A DNA stretch of 64,000 nucleotides, taken from the NCBI GenBank assembly GCA_008921705.1, contig VFFE01008908.1, forward strand, positions 1,775,538 to 1,839,537, given 5' to 3'. This DNA is from Burhinus oedicnemus. Lineage: Eukaryota; Chordata; Aves; Charadriiformes; Burhinidae. Positions 13,101 through 24,810 of the stretch are shown piece by piece. The number at the start of each line of letters is the position of its first letter. Position 1 is the stretch's first letter. The notes under the pieces were generated by a model. That model saw only the letters and a program-made list of their open reading frames with translations, was not told the origin of the DNA and ran no database searches. The position numbers and the translations under genes are program-made.

Positions 13101-16100
13101 AGGGCAGAGGCTGGGACAAAGAGAGCTGTGTCAGGGATATCTGCACTTCACAGCATAAAATGAATCCTGACCTATCCATGAAACCTAACCTAGCACTGAC
13201 TTGAATGGGAACCTTTATACGGGGCAATGCAACACCCTGTAGAAAAGGAGCTGCAGTCTGGAAGCAGGGTCTCTCAGGACAGGCTAGGCTTGCTTTCCCA
13301 TACATGGCATTGGGATTTATGCTGTTGCATGGCTGGAATTGCTTGAGGTCTTGGATCTACCTGATTTGTCTCTGCTTTGTGCTGTGGTCTTTCAATATCT
13401 CAGTCTTTCATGCATTTACCCCCACATCAGACTGGGACCTGGGGAATGGAGAGAGAGGCTCTTTAGGGAGAGGTTTTACTTTACTTGGCTGTCAACATCC
13501 AACTCGCATGCACCCCAAAGCCTGTTGGCAAGAGGAAATGTAAGGTCACACAGCGGAGACCCTCAGCTATCAGCGGAAAAGGGCACTTACTGTGTTTGTG
13601 AAGTGTGAAATGAAGAAGGGATAGTCAGAGCAAGGGGGAGAGAGGCCAGGACCTCTCCTCTGCAGCCTCCTCAGCGAACTCTCACAAAGTCACACCCCAC
13701 TGGGAAGGAGACGTGCATCCCCAGCTGTGCTTTGAACTTGCCCGGCGTTTTGAATTGCATCAAGTGGTGGAAAGCTGAGTGATCACAGGGCTTGCCTGTA
13801 ACGGCAGAGTAGCTTCAATAGTGTCAGTGCAGATAAAAGTGAGATACAAAATGTTTATCTGCCAAGAAGCTTGGGCACTAAGTGACATGTTTAAGGAAGA
13901 ATTGAACAGAGCTATCCAAAGCCACAAGTTAGGCCATCCTTCCTCCATACAAAACCAGGGTCCCATACCTGTCTAAAGACCAACGCGTGCCCAATGAAGG
14001 GCAAGACGTTGCACTGCCAAGAAAGAGTTGCCTGGGTCCTTGAGCCTAGAAGAGACACAGTACACTGACCCCCAGCTTAGTAAATTATTAGGACCTCCCT
14101 TTGCTCCTCCAAAGGTTTGCCCCATTACAGAGATTAAGAATCTAGCTCAAAAGCTTCCAGACACCTTTAGGATAGAGGACAATAATCTTGTGTTTTTTCT
14201 GAAGGCACCATGGGGACAGTCACATGGGGACATCCTGGGTTCCCAAATTCATGGTAGAGGAGGGACCGCAGCTCTCCCTGGGGCTGGTCTCCCCTGTGAG
14301 CTCAAGGTGTGAAACACCTCCCTGGGCTCCATGAGTTACAGAAAAGGTTTCACAGCCTGTACCTCTCCCACCATGTCCTCTGCAGAGCTGTCTTGCAGCA
14401 ATGAGCAGCCCAACAGATTATTGCAATGGCCTTGAGATCTGTCTGTAAAAGTCAGAAGTAAAAAGATTTCTCCTTACAAAATTTGCTCAGAAAAGTTGAA
14501 TTTTAAATGAGTAGTTCGTTCAGCAGTAGGACTAATAAAAGCTGATTTCTTACAGTTTTGTACTCTGTAGTTTGATTTTCTGGTAGCCAGGAAGGGGCAG
14601 ACTCCAGATGAACGTTTTCCTGGGTTTGGGGTCTGATAACATCTTTCCCCATGTGGACTCTTCCATGGCTGAGTGAGGATGAGGTCTGGTTACAGCCTTT
14701 CTACCAGCGGGGATAGCAGTGCCTGTTTTCATGACAGCCAGAGGATCTCAGTTGCTTTTAAAACTGTTGTTCCCTTTCAGATTTGGTGCAGACAGCCCCA
14801 AGGATTCAAAAATTACTCAGGGAGAACAGACATAGACACATAGAGGTACACGGAGTATGATTGTGTGAACCTCACTTGCTTGGGAAAATAGGCTAAAAAA
14901 TAATAAAATGCAGAAGCCTTGTTATTATCACAGCTGAGCAGTCCTTTCTGACATATTCTATTAAGTCACTTCTGTTTCACTAAAGTTTTGCATTACTGGC
15001 TCTCCGTTCCACGAATGACCTTTTCCATGCCAGGCTTTGTAAAACTACTGCCATTCTTCATTTAGAAATTTGCTAAAGTGTGTTTGCAGAAACGATAGAT
15101 TTTCTTTCTGATGAATCGTCCCTTTTTGGGGAAAGGAACAAAGAACTATGCTGCTGACCTTTCTTTATATTTAACAGAATCTTTTTACAAGTTGAAAATC
15201 ATACCATTGACTCTAAGTAGGAACAGTTCTTCCTATACTGCGTCAGTGTGTTTATTCAACCATTTCTTAAGTACATCTGTGATGGTATTTATAGCACATG
15301 TTTTGTGGAGAAACTTCACTTTCTCATTCCACATAAAACATAACTGAGAAACTGAAAGAATATTATTAAAACACTTCAGAAGATAGGGATAGGTTAATAG
15401 AGTGAAGAGAGAACAAAATCTATCATTTATTAAGCCATATTTCAGTTGTTTTGCAGCTTTTGGGGTATACTTAGGCTTCCTGTCTCGTGCACAGCACCAC
15501 CGTCTCCCCACAGAGCAGGGCGGGAGCAGGGCTCCGATGGCCAGCGGTGATGAATTAATTGAATGTCTTGCTGCTGTATTGCATTGCGCCCTGACAGGTG
15601 CCCACACAGGCACGGCCCTACCGGAGAACAGGAGGTAAACAAGATTTAGCTTGACCTCCCCAGTTGTAGGAAAGGTTTGTTCGATGGCTGCATGTACACA
15701 AAATACTTGTTCCATGCAGTCTTATTGCCTGCTCCAGTAGTGTTACTTATTACTTAGGTCATGAGGTCTTTCTTGGTGTAGGATTTTATTTGCTGCATGA
15801 AAAAGCTACTAAACATTCACCTTTACCACTAAACTAGCTATTCCAGTCACTCTGTTGCTTATCCGGTACATACCCTTGCAATGTAGTACCTAAGCCTTGG
15901 TAATATATAACATCACCCGGTGCACTGAGCAATGATGCTCATTAGTGATTTGTGATCCCGTGGTATGTGCTAAAGGTAGATGAATGAAATAGTGCAACTC
16001 CAAAGAGCTCATCCAGCGGCTCCTGTTCAACCCAAGCACATCTCTTTTGTGCACCTGTCACGGGTCTACAAGAGCAAAGCTACGGCTTGGTGACTTTGGT

Positions 16101-19067
16101 CTTTCTGAGATGTCATGTTATAGATCTAGCGAGGAGCTCAAGCCCAATTACAATTTGTTTCCTTCTTTAAAGCCTGGCTCCTGGAAGTCTCCCCAGTTAC
16201 ATCTTGTGTCGTGATCATGCCAGCATTCTCAGGGATTCACCGCTCCTGATAGCTGTGCACGGAGTTTGGAAAGATCGCTGGCTGTCCCCGTAAATCACTG
16301 CTTTCCATTCTGTCTGGCTATATCCGTAATGGGTTTTCATTCTCTCAGCATCTGGCTCATGCCTCACAGCACTGAGCAGACATCTGAGTCGGGGGACCCT
16401 GAGGTATCGGGTTCAGCTATTCAACCTAATATTCTGCTGTTAAACGTGTTCAGGAGAGGAATACCTTGTGCTGCAGTCCTTTCCCATGCCGCGATTCCCA
16501 CCGATTGCCAGGGCTGACTTGCAAAGCTGCCATTGCTGGTGTTACAATTAACTGAGGACTTCTTCTCAGCCAAGGAGCAGAGAAGTGGCACCAAGAAGTG
16601 CCGTTAATTTCAGCAGCACGTAGGTGTACAGAAGGACCGGCTCAGCCTCGGCTGCCAAACCTCCCAGCTGATTCAAAACAAATCTCTTTTGTTCTCCCTC
16701 TTTGTTGTATGCAGTAAATAAAAATGAATCCCCTAAGGACCAGAGCATTTCGGCTTAGCGTATTTTTGTTTGTTCAGAGCATATCAGTCTGTTGTTCTTC
16801 CTGCCTAATCAGATAGAACGGAAGCTAAAACAATCTCAATTTGTTGTTCCATTTTATTCTATACATAATCACTGCTTCTCGTTTGCCTCTAAATAGCTGC
16901 ATAAATACACATTAAATGCAGTGACATCTCTTTTGGGACTCACTCCAGTGTTTCTTGGTTATTTTCTCTCTTTGAAAGAGATGAGGTTCTCAGATATTGC
17001 CATGTTTCTTGTAAAATCCTCTGTACTGTGCACATGCAGGAATGCATATTATAATACTGAGCCCATTCTTGTCCCCCACAGACATAAGGGGTTTGGTGAC
17101 ACTAAGTGAATGCATAAGACTAACGTGCTCACATACCATGTGTGAAAGTAGAAAATAGCTCTCGGTCTGGGTAGCCATGAAGGTTATTTTGGACTGACAC
17201 TTCTTGCACTGTTCCCTCTTCTCCCAGCTTTCTTTCCTCCCACTCTGTCTCTTGACTCTCAAGCTCCCGTCCCAGTTTGCAGGGATCACTTTGGGTTAGC
17301 GGCTTGTAGTTCCTGCAGAATGGCTGGCTCCTCTTTTGGTCTGGTTTCCATCACCCAGTAGACACGTGCTCTCACTTTTGGCTTTTCAAGGAGCCTTCCT
17401 GCTCATCACAAGACTAATGCGTGGGTATTAACACTTTAGGCTTTCCAGATTGAGGTAGATAGAGGTGTTCTGGCTGGCCAGACATTTGATGTCTCATACA
17501 CTAACTGCCAGCTCTACAAAACTGTAAGCACTAAAATCTCTGCAGACTTCATAAATTAATTTTGGCCATCTTCCTGTGTTTTCTGAATTTGTGTCCCAGA
17601 GATGAGCAGGAGGGTGAAACTTTCCAGCACCTGAAGAGCGTGGCTTTTAAAATCACCCATTCAGGTAGCTGCACAGCATCGTTTCCAGAGCAGCAGTGAC
17701 CTCAGGCGGGCACGTTCCTCAGGGGCTGCCACATCTGACCAGCAGCAGGAGGCTGAGCCCACATCTGTCCTCAGCATACCACATGGTCACATTGTGCATT
17801 TTAGCTTCTATTTTCAGTTTGTTCATTTTGGCTGGAGAATCAGGAGAGCAGTCTCGTCAGTTTAAGCCAACCCATGGGTAGGTGGCATAATGAGAACTGT
17901 TATACAATTTTCCAGAATAGATTGTAGTTAACCAAAAATATTTATTGCAGGCTAACTATTTCACTCTAATAGTGAGGCATGCACCCAAAACATATGCATA
18001 TCACGTGAGATGCACATATGTATATAAATATGTGCCCACAGAGGCATGCACATTAACTCTGGTGCTCTTCATTTAGGAAGACGATCCCAGCTATTTGGTA
18101 AAGCACTGGGACAAAACCTGAGGGTGAACACAGTTCTGCCTGAGACAAACTTATAACCGACGTCCTGTAACACATGTTAAGTTGGAGCTGTGTGGAAGTT
18201 CCTGATGTTTTGCGTTCTTTTGTATTCCACCTGCTTCCCACATCTACGCAACAATTTGTCACAGCTGGTTACATTGGCACATGATGCTCAATGTATTTCT
18301 GAGGTGCAAAATGAGAGAGGATCAGAGAAGTTCTGAAATATCTGAAACAGGGAAACTATGAGCTTAATTGCAGCGTTAAGCCTGAGTGTGGCACTAAGCG
18401 GGAGCTGGAAGAGCTCTGCTCCAGGGGAAGCATCTGCCACGTTGCTCCTTATGGAGGGCCACTGCACACTGCTTTGCCACTTTGGTTATTAAGCAGTGTG
18501 ATATCACTGCCCCCAGTATCCCCAGTGCATAAGTCAAGTGGCGTGGGCACGGGGCAGAATGGAGAATGGATGCCCACCAGCCCTGCCCCAAGCATATAGG
18601 GTAGTGCTGGGCTTGTCATGCTGCCCGCCGCCTCCAATCTCAGAGAGCAGGCAGCGGGTTGGGATGGGAGTACTCTTGTAGAAAAGCAAAATATCCTTTT
18701 CTCTTGTCTGTTTCTATCCCCTCTCCCAGATTTGCATGGATCTAAGAAAGGAAAATGTCAGGCATAGCACAAACAGTCATCTGACAGCAGATAGGAGTTG
18801 CAGGGGAGAAGAGGGGGGGGAACAAAATCCTAAAAGTTTGTAACAGAGTATAGTATAAAAAAACCAGCTAAAACAAAGCAAACAGCCTGGGGAAAGAGAG
18901 AGAGTTCTGCATTTCTGCTGCAGAGAAACGCACAAAATTTCTCCGCAAGAAAATGTATCTATCATGGTGTCGGCTAATTAATGACACCCCAGTTGAAAGT
19001 GATGGGAAAAAGCACAGGGGAATCTGAAAATGGACTGGCAAGAGCATGCACATTCAAAAGACAACAG

Positions 19068-19089
19068 AAAAAAAAAAAAAAAAAAAAAA
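19068..19089 (+). repeat. A22 homopolymer
   Basis: Twenty-two A residues interrupt unique sequence. No retroposed gene body is recognisable upstream, so I treat it as a simple repeat. Confidence 0.9.
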
Positions 19090-22000
19090 GAAGTCGGGTG
19101 TGAAAAGCCAAAGGTCGGGCAGGAGCTGAGCAAGCCAAAGGCAACCGAAGGGTTTTTAGTGCGGCGCCCAAGAGCAGGGCAAGGCTGATCTCTAGCGGCT
19201 GCGGGCAAAGCAGCTGCTCTCAGAATGCTCCCACACCTCTGCTTTTTGGAGGGGAAGGGTACCTTGCGGGGGGGTCACTCCCAGCACCGCAACCCGGAGC
19301 AGGGTGCAAATTTGCCCAGATTTTTTTATTTTTTATTTTTTTCCACCAGAATGTATTTTCTCTGGCTAAGAAGCTGTTTCTGTAGCAGCACTACCACGAG
19401 TCTCTTGGAGCAGGGCTCTTGCTCCTGTATTGGGCTTCTTAACAAGAATTGTTTGGATAAAAAAGGAAAACATCCATTTTAGATCTTTCTAGAATTTTTA
19501 AGATTCTGGTTCAAATCAATAGTTTCTTTTTTATTCTTTGTTGAATACTTGGTTTCTTTTTATTTTCTCTGCGGTGTCCAATCTTGTTCATCCTAGGATC
19601 GTTAGAAGGAGAAAAGGTGAAAAAAGGACAGGTAAAGCCAAATGTGAAGTATTTTTCATTTGTTTGAAACAGTATTCTTCCTAGTTCTAACAAAAAAAAA
19701 AAAAAGAAGAAAAAGTGATGGCCTTTCATGCATATTATTTGCAGTGCTATTAACAAGAAGAAAAAAAAAAGACATTCTTTCTTTGGAAGAAAAAAGGATG
19801 GTTCCTCTGCAATAGGAAAACGCAACTCCTCACTAAGCAAAGCACACACTCCTGCCGTCAGCCAGACAGCAAAGCAGTTCTTGCTCAAGTGTGCAACAGT
19901 CCATTAGTGCCTGATCCACGTTTTCTGGTTTCTCAGTCTGAGTCGCTGAAAGGGCAATTGGGAAAATCAGATGTCTTTTAGCCACCGTTCATAGGAACCA
20001 GGAGGAAAGAAGGAATCCAAAACATATTTCAAAATAGACAAAAATGATGAGCACTATGTACTTTGAAGGGCTATATAATACCGGATTTTTCAGGCATGTC
20101 ATGTGCCTCTGGGTTGTGCTGTACCACTTAAAACCATTAATTTGTTCTCAAGCTGCAAGACTCATAGTGACAATACTATTGCTTTTTCAGTCACTGTACA
20201 TATTTGTGTTCTCCATAATGCTCACAAGCCACTGAAACAGAAACCACACATTCAGAGCATCACTTATGTGATTATATATGCTCACACATCCTTAATCTAA
20301 GGCCTTTCTTTTATTAGCTGATAAAACACACAGCACTGCTGTATATTTCTGTGTGTTCCATTAGCAATCGTTGCTTAATAACATTTGCTGATGAACATTG
20401 CATAAGTCTAGAGAAAAGCCTACAAACTTCAGAAAATTATTTCACCCATTGCTGTCCTTTGAAACAGACCATTTTTTTTGCAGATAAAGTATTACTTTTC
20501 TTTAATTAAAGAAAATATGATTAAGACTACTTCAAATTCATCTAGCACAGTTCACTCAAGGGCGCTTTGCCTATCTCATCCTTCCCATCCCAAGCAGTTT
20601 TCATTCTGCCCATACAGCAGTTAACACCCATGAGCTATTCCCCAGCTGGGCATCTCACAACAACAGCTAATAATATTATCGCCAAAACCACAACCACTGC
20701 AGGGAAAGACAGAAACACCTAATCAGCACATAACCGTAATGTAGTGGGAAGGAGCCAAGCTGAGGGATATTGGAATGTATAGAAAGGATAGGTTTGTTTT
20801 TGTGTTCAACACCAGTCTAATTCTCCTCCCACCAACCACACCTCTAAGATCCCCTTTCTTAGGTAAGTATAATCCCAATCCAAGATTTGAAATTCTTGGT
20901 AATTAGCATGTCTTAGGGCATCTCTCAGTCGGTAACGGAGCTCAGCCAGAGATAGCAGCTTGCCCTCTGCTCCTCTCTGACCTCTGTGCTGCCATAGTCA
21001 GTGTCCATATTTTGGCTGGAGAAAGAGCTATGCTCCTCAGATTGTGCTTTCAGCCTAGGGAATCTTTCTTTTTTTCTGCCTCTTGCTGAAATCTTTCCTT
21101 TTTGGCAAAAGCAGGGCTGTCCCCTGCGGCGATGCCTCACTAGTGACAAGTGCTTAAGGGAAGAAAGAGACCTTACTCCTCAACAGAGGGGTGGCAAGTT
21201 TCATCTGTCCCCAAGCCAGGGCAGGTCTCAGCCTTTCCATGTGATGCCTGTGTCCTGAAATTTCCTTAATGTCTATAGTGAAAGGATTCACTACAGGGTT
21301 TTTTTGGTTTAAATGTCACTTTGGTGTTAGAGGGAGGAAGGTGTGCAGGTTTTACACAACATAGTAGTTTGTCCCATGGGTTGGTCAGGGGCCCCTGGAG
21401 GCTCTCCCAGGAGAGCATGGCAAATAATCATGCTCACGCCAGCATAAACTGGGAGTGCAAACCTGTGCAAAGGAAGCTCCCCAATTTCGGCACCTTTCCT
21501 GTAGCTTCTTGGAGAGCAGTTAGGGTTTTGATGGGCAGAAGCTTTCCCAGGCTCCTGCCGTGGGGGCACTGTGAAAAGCAGGTATTTAGGGCTCACACCC
21601 CAGCATTTCAAAGCAACCCTGAATGTTTTCTGCTGCCTTCAGAGCCCTTTTTTTACATTTTGCCGCTGGCTGCTGGCTGTGCCTCTCACGGCTCCGGCAG
21701 CCAGCACGGAAAGCATTTGTTGCCCTGTGATGAGGAGCTGCGTGACAGCCAACGGGCAATAAAAGTCCTGCAACAACCCGCTGCTGTCTGCACGGATCCT
21801 CCGGCTGATTCATGGCTCTCTCTCCAGCAGCCCTGGCCTGACACATCCTGCTCTCTCTGGTGTTAAGGAGAAGCCAGTCAGCAGCTTTGCACTTGGAGGA
21901 AGCAGTCTGTAGAAAACTCCTCTCGCTGAGGAATCCTCCTTGTTCGGCCACGCTTGCAACAAGCAGCCCCAGCTACAGAGGCCAAGTGTCCATTCAGTGG

Positions 22001-23727
22001 GCTCTCCTGCACAGGCAGGGGTAGGGGAATGAAAGAATTGCCCTAATTCCATGTTGTTTGGGTCTTTTCCACAGGAGGAGTGATGTTTCTCATGCAGGGT
22101 TTCCTTCCCTCCTTGCAGTGCAGGCAGGACAGCCTGTGCTCCACCTTGAAGGGGACACCAACAGCAGTGGTGGCTCTTCCTCCTCTGACCCCCATCCATG
22201 TAAGGCTACTGTACTCCCTCATTTGGAGGTCACAGTGATGGAAGACACACTTAAAAGCCTTCTTACTTATTTATATACATATTTATATAGCTGCTACGAG
22301 AGCATTGAAGTATTCTTTGTTATGGGCTTCTGCTTTTCCAGGTTTTCTAGCTCATATTAAAGTCATAATGTCATGTCCTACATTTTCAAGTAGGATCTCT
22401 GGGAAGTGGAGATCATGGTCTGTAGATAAGTGTATGAGTTCCTATCGGCCTGACAGTCCTCAGTGGTGCTCTGCTGCTCTGGGAGTGCAGAGACACTGGG
22501 AAGGTAGGAGCCACCAGCCCAGCAGAGGCGCTCGTGGATGCGCAGAAAAGCCACAGCTGGTGAAATGACAATGGCTAATAGACAAGGACCCAGTGATAGC
22601 CGAGCAACCCCAGGGTCCTTTTAAGCCACTAGGGAGCCCTAGACACAGCCTGCACACGTAGACATAGGACTCTCCGTCACATGCATATGGTATCTGTCCT
22701 CTGTGTGCAATGTGTGCACAGGTAAGCGTGTGTGCCATGCACATCTGGATGTTATGCACATTAGCCAGAGTTGTCCTTCCAGCTGGATGCTGGGGGCCTG
22801 GGCTCATGGCTTGAAACGGCACTGCCATAACAGCCACGAACTGGTGCAGTTTACGTAGCTGGTGCTACCTCTAGGTGCCCAGCAGCTTTGTCCCCTTCTG
22901 CGAAGCCTCTTTGAACCCGCTCTCACATTTCTGTTCACATTATGCGGAACAGGAGCACCCCCAGGAGCAAAGGCCTGCTGCTCTCGCCACTGCTCGCAAA
23001 CTGCGTGTGTCGAGGGGAAAGCCCTGCCCAGCTTGTGCGCTCGCCGTCATTTCTCACAGGTAATGGTTCCTGCTAAATGAGCCCCAAAACATTTCGCCAA
23101 ACAGTGCTTAACTGCTTACACGCTTAGAAGTAAACCACATTTAGCTGCCTTTAATGCTTTTCCATCTCTATTTTTACGCATTAAGATCAATTTCATGAGC
23201 TTTCCTAGGTAAGATGATTGCCATCAGCAGGAAGAATGTAGTAAATTAATTATAGATGTATGTTAAATTACTTTCATTACCACCCTCAGTTCTGGGAGGG
23301 AATCATGTGAGCAGGATGACTGATGAAACAGTGTTTTTACATATTCTCCCCGGTAATGGATATTTTTACTTGGCCGCCAGTGTTGTTTCTCAGTTCAGAG
23401 AAGCTGGAATTACACATTTCAGAAAATGGAGGTTCAGTCTAAAATTAACCTCCAAACATTGCCAGACAACTGTGGCTAAGACAGACGTGCTGGAATACAA
23501 GCTGTCTATTCAGGGTCTTCTGCTGGCATCCCTCAGTGATGTGCAAAGGTGAACTTAGGGAGGATTCATCCTCTTTAATATTAAGCACATCCAAATACAA
23601 GGGAGAGGGAGTCACTTGCATTTGGGGTGTTGTTTCCACGCACCGTCAAAGACATAACAGCCGCGACAAAAGTCAACACGTGTGGAAAGTTATTTTCCAT
23701 ATTCACCTTATAACAACCTTGGTGCAG

Positions 23728-23828
23728 GATATTTTCTAGGGATTAATGACCAGGCCAGTTTAATGGCTCTCTGCTGAACTTCAGGCTATCAACTTTTCAC
23801 GGCTTACCATTAATCCCTGGAAAATATC
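23728..23828. repeat. Inverted repeat with 21-bp arms and 59-bp spacer
   Basis: The left arm is 23728-23748 and the right arm 23808-23828. The arms are complementary at 20 of 21 positions; the one difference would be a wobble pair in one transcript orientation. The spacer has no recognised content. It could be a degraded MITE-type element, a structured RNA or chance plus conservation. Confidence 0.8.
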
Positions 23829-23950
23829 TAGGTTCATGATAGATACGAGTGAAAAATAATACACTGTGTGAAGGTAAGTAGATTGCTAGTGTTTCATCAT
23901 GTACTGGACCTAATTACTAACTTCAGATACACTTCAGAATACAAGTAAAT

Positions 23951-23978
23951 TAACTACAGCTTAGTTACACTGTAGTTA
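23951..23978. repeat. Short perfect hairpin, 9-bp arms and 10-nt loop
   Basis: TAACTACAG at 23951-23959 pairs with CTGTAGTTA at 23970-23978. It lies about 120 bp from the larger inverted repeat. This length is expected now and then by chance. Confidence 0.5.
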
Positions 23979-24792
23979 CAAAACTACTTCACTGCACTTC
24001 TATTTATATAGTGTGTAATTACTATCTTCTCCAGCTGAAAGCTGAAATCATGATATAATTATCCCTCATGTTTCATACTGGGATGTATTACACAACACTG
24101 TATTTTGAAGGATAACTGTAACAGGTAAGTCAGAGGACAAATACTGGCTGGGTAAATTAATTCAATATATTTCTAGCCACTGCACTCACAATATTTTTTG
24201 TTTAAAAAAAAAATACATAAAGACTTTGGCAATGGTTTGCTAACAAAAAGGAACAGAGAAAAAGATAAACCCAAACAGTCAGGCTGTTTTCCAAAATGTC
24301 ATGCTTAGTGAGAAGGTCACCAGCCTTCTGGATGTTTGGGATTTTCTAAGCCATTCCACTGATGGAAGTCTCCAAATGGAGCCTTATCTTTGGAGAGGTG
24401 ATTGTTCCTCCTTGTAGACCTATGTTTAAATATTGTAATACAGATGACATGTTTGCACTCCATGCAGGAGAAGCCCCACATGGCTGTAGCCCACCCTTTC
24501 AGCAGCAGGGAATTTTTGCTTCTGGTCTTAATTAATCAGTAGAGTCATCTTTATTAACTTCTTTGATGAGATATGAGGAGTCATTCATCTTCCCTATATC
24601 AACCCACTAGCACTGTTGTCTGACAGACTTTCTGGAGAATACGACATCTCATGAAGGAGCACATGTGCTCAAAAATCTTTCCACATAAATACTCACAATC
24701 TCAGTGTTAAACTAACTTTGGGGAGTAATGCTAAGAGATCTCAGAAAAATAAGTCCAAAAGAATAAGAAATATGAATCATCATACGTGATGT

Positions 24793-24810
24793 CCCAGGTC
24801 ATGACCTGGG
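24793..24810. promoter_or_regulatory. Perfect 18-bp palindrome with AGGTCA inverted repeat (TREpal-type)
   Basis: CCCAGGTCATGACCTGGG equals its own reverse complement. Its inner 12 bp (24796-24807) is AGGTCATGACCT, the classical zero-spaced palindrome recognised by thyroid hormone and retinoic acid receptors. It lies about 7.4 kb beyond the transporter stop codon. Binding in vivo is not shown by sequence. Confidence 0.5.

Larger units (their letters stand above)
3956..23727. other. Gene-free flanking DNA downstream of the transporter
   Basis: About 20 kb of unique sequence of mixed composition. I found no exon structure, conserved protein family or RNA gene. The longest open frames (for example 6848-7447 plus and 21321-21866 plus) have no recognisable domain and biased, low-information composition. 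It contains one MIR-like relic (7045-7160) and several A- or T-rich simple tracts. Confidence 0.65.

Noticed and set aside
13525..13580. GTAAGGTCACACAGCGG, a MIR-like phrase
   Set aside because: Only one short block matches and the flanks do not follow the consensus.
19068..19089. Poly-A tail of a processed pseudogene
   Set aside because: No coding relic or target-site duplication can be seen upstream.
21321..21866. Open frame of 181 codons on the plus strand
   Set aside because: No domain or splice context; competing open frames lie on the other strand.
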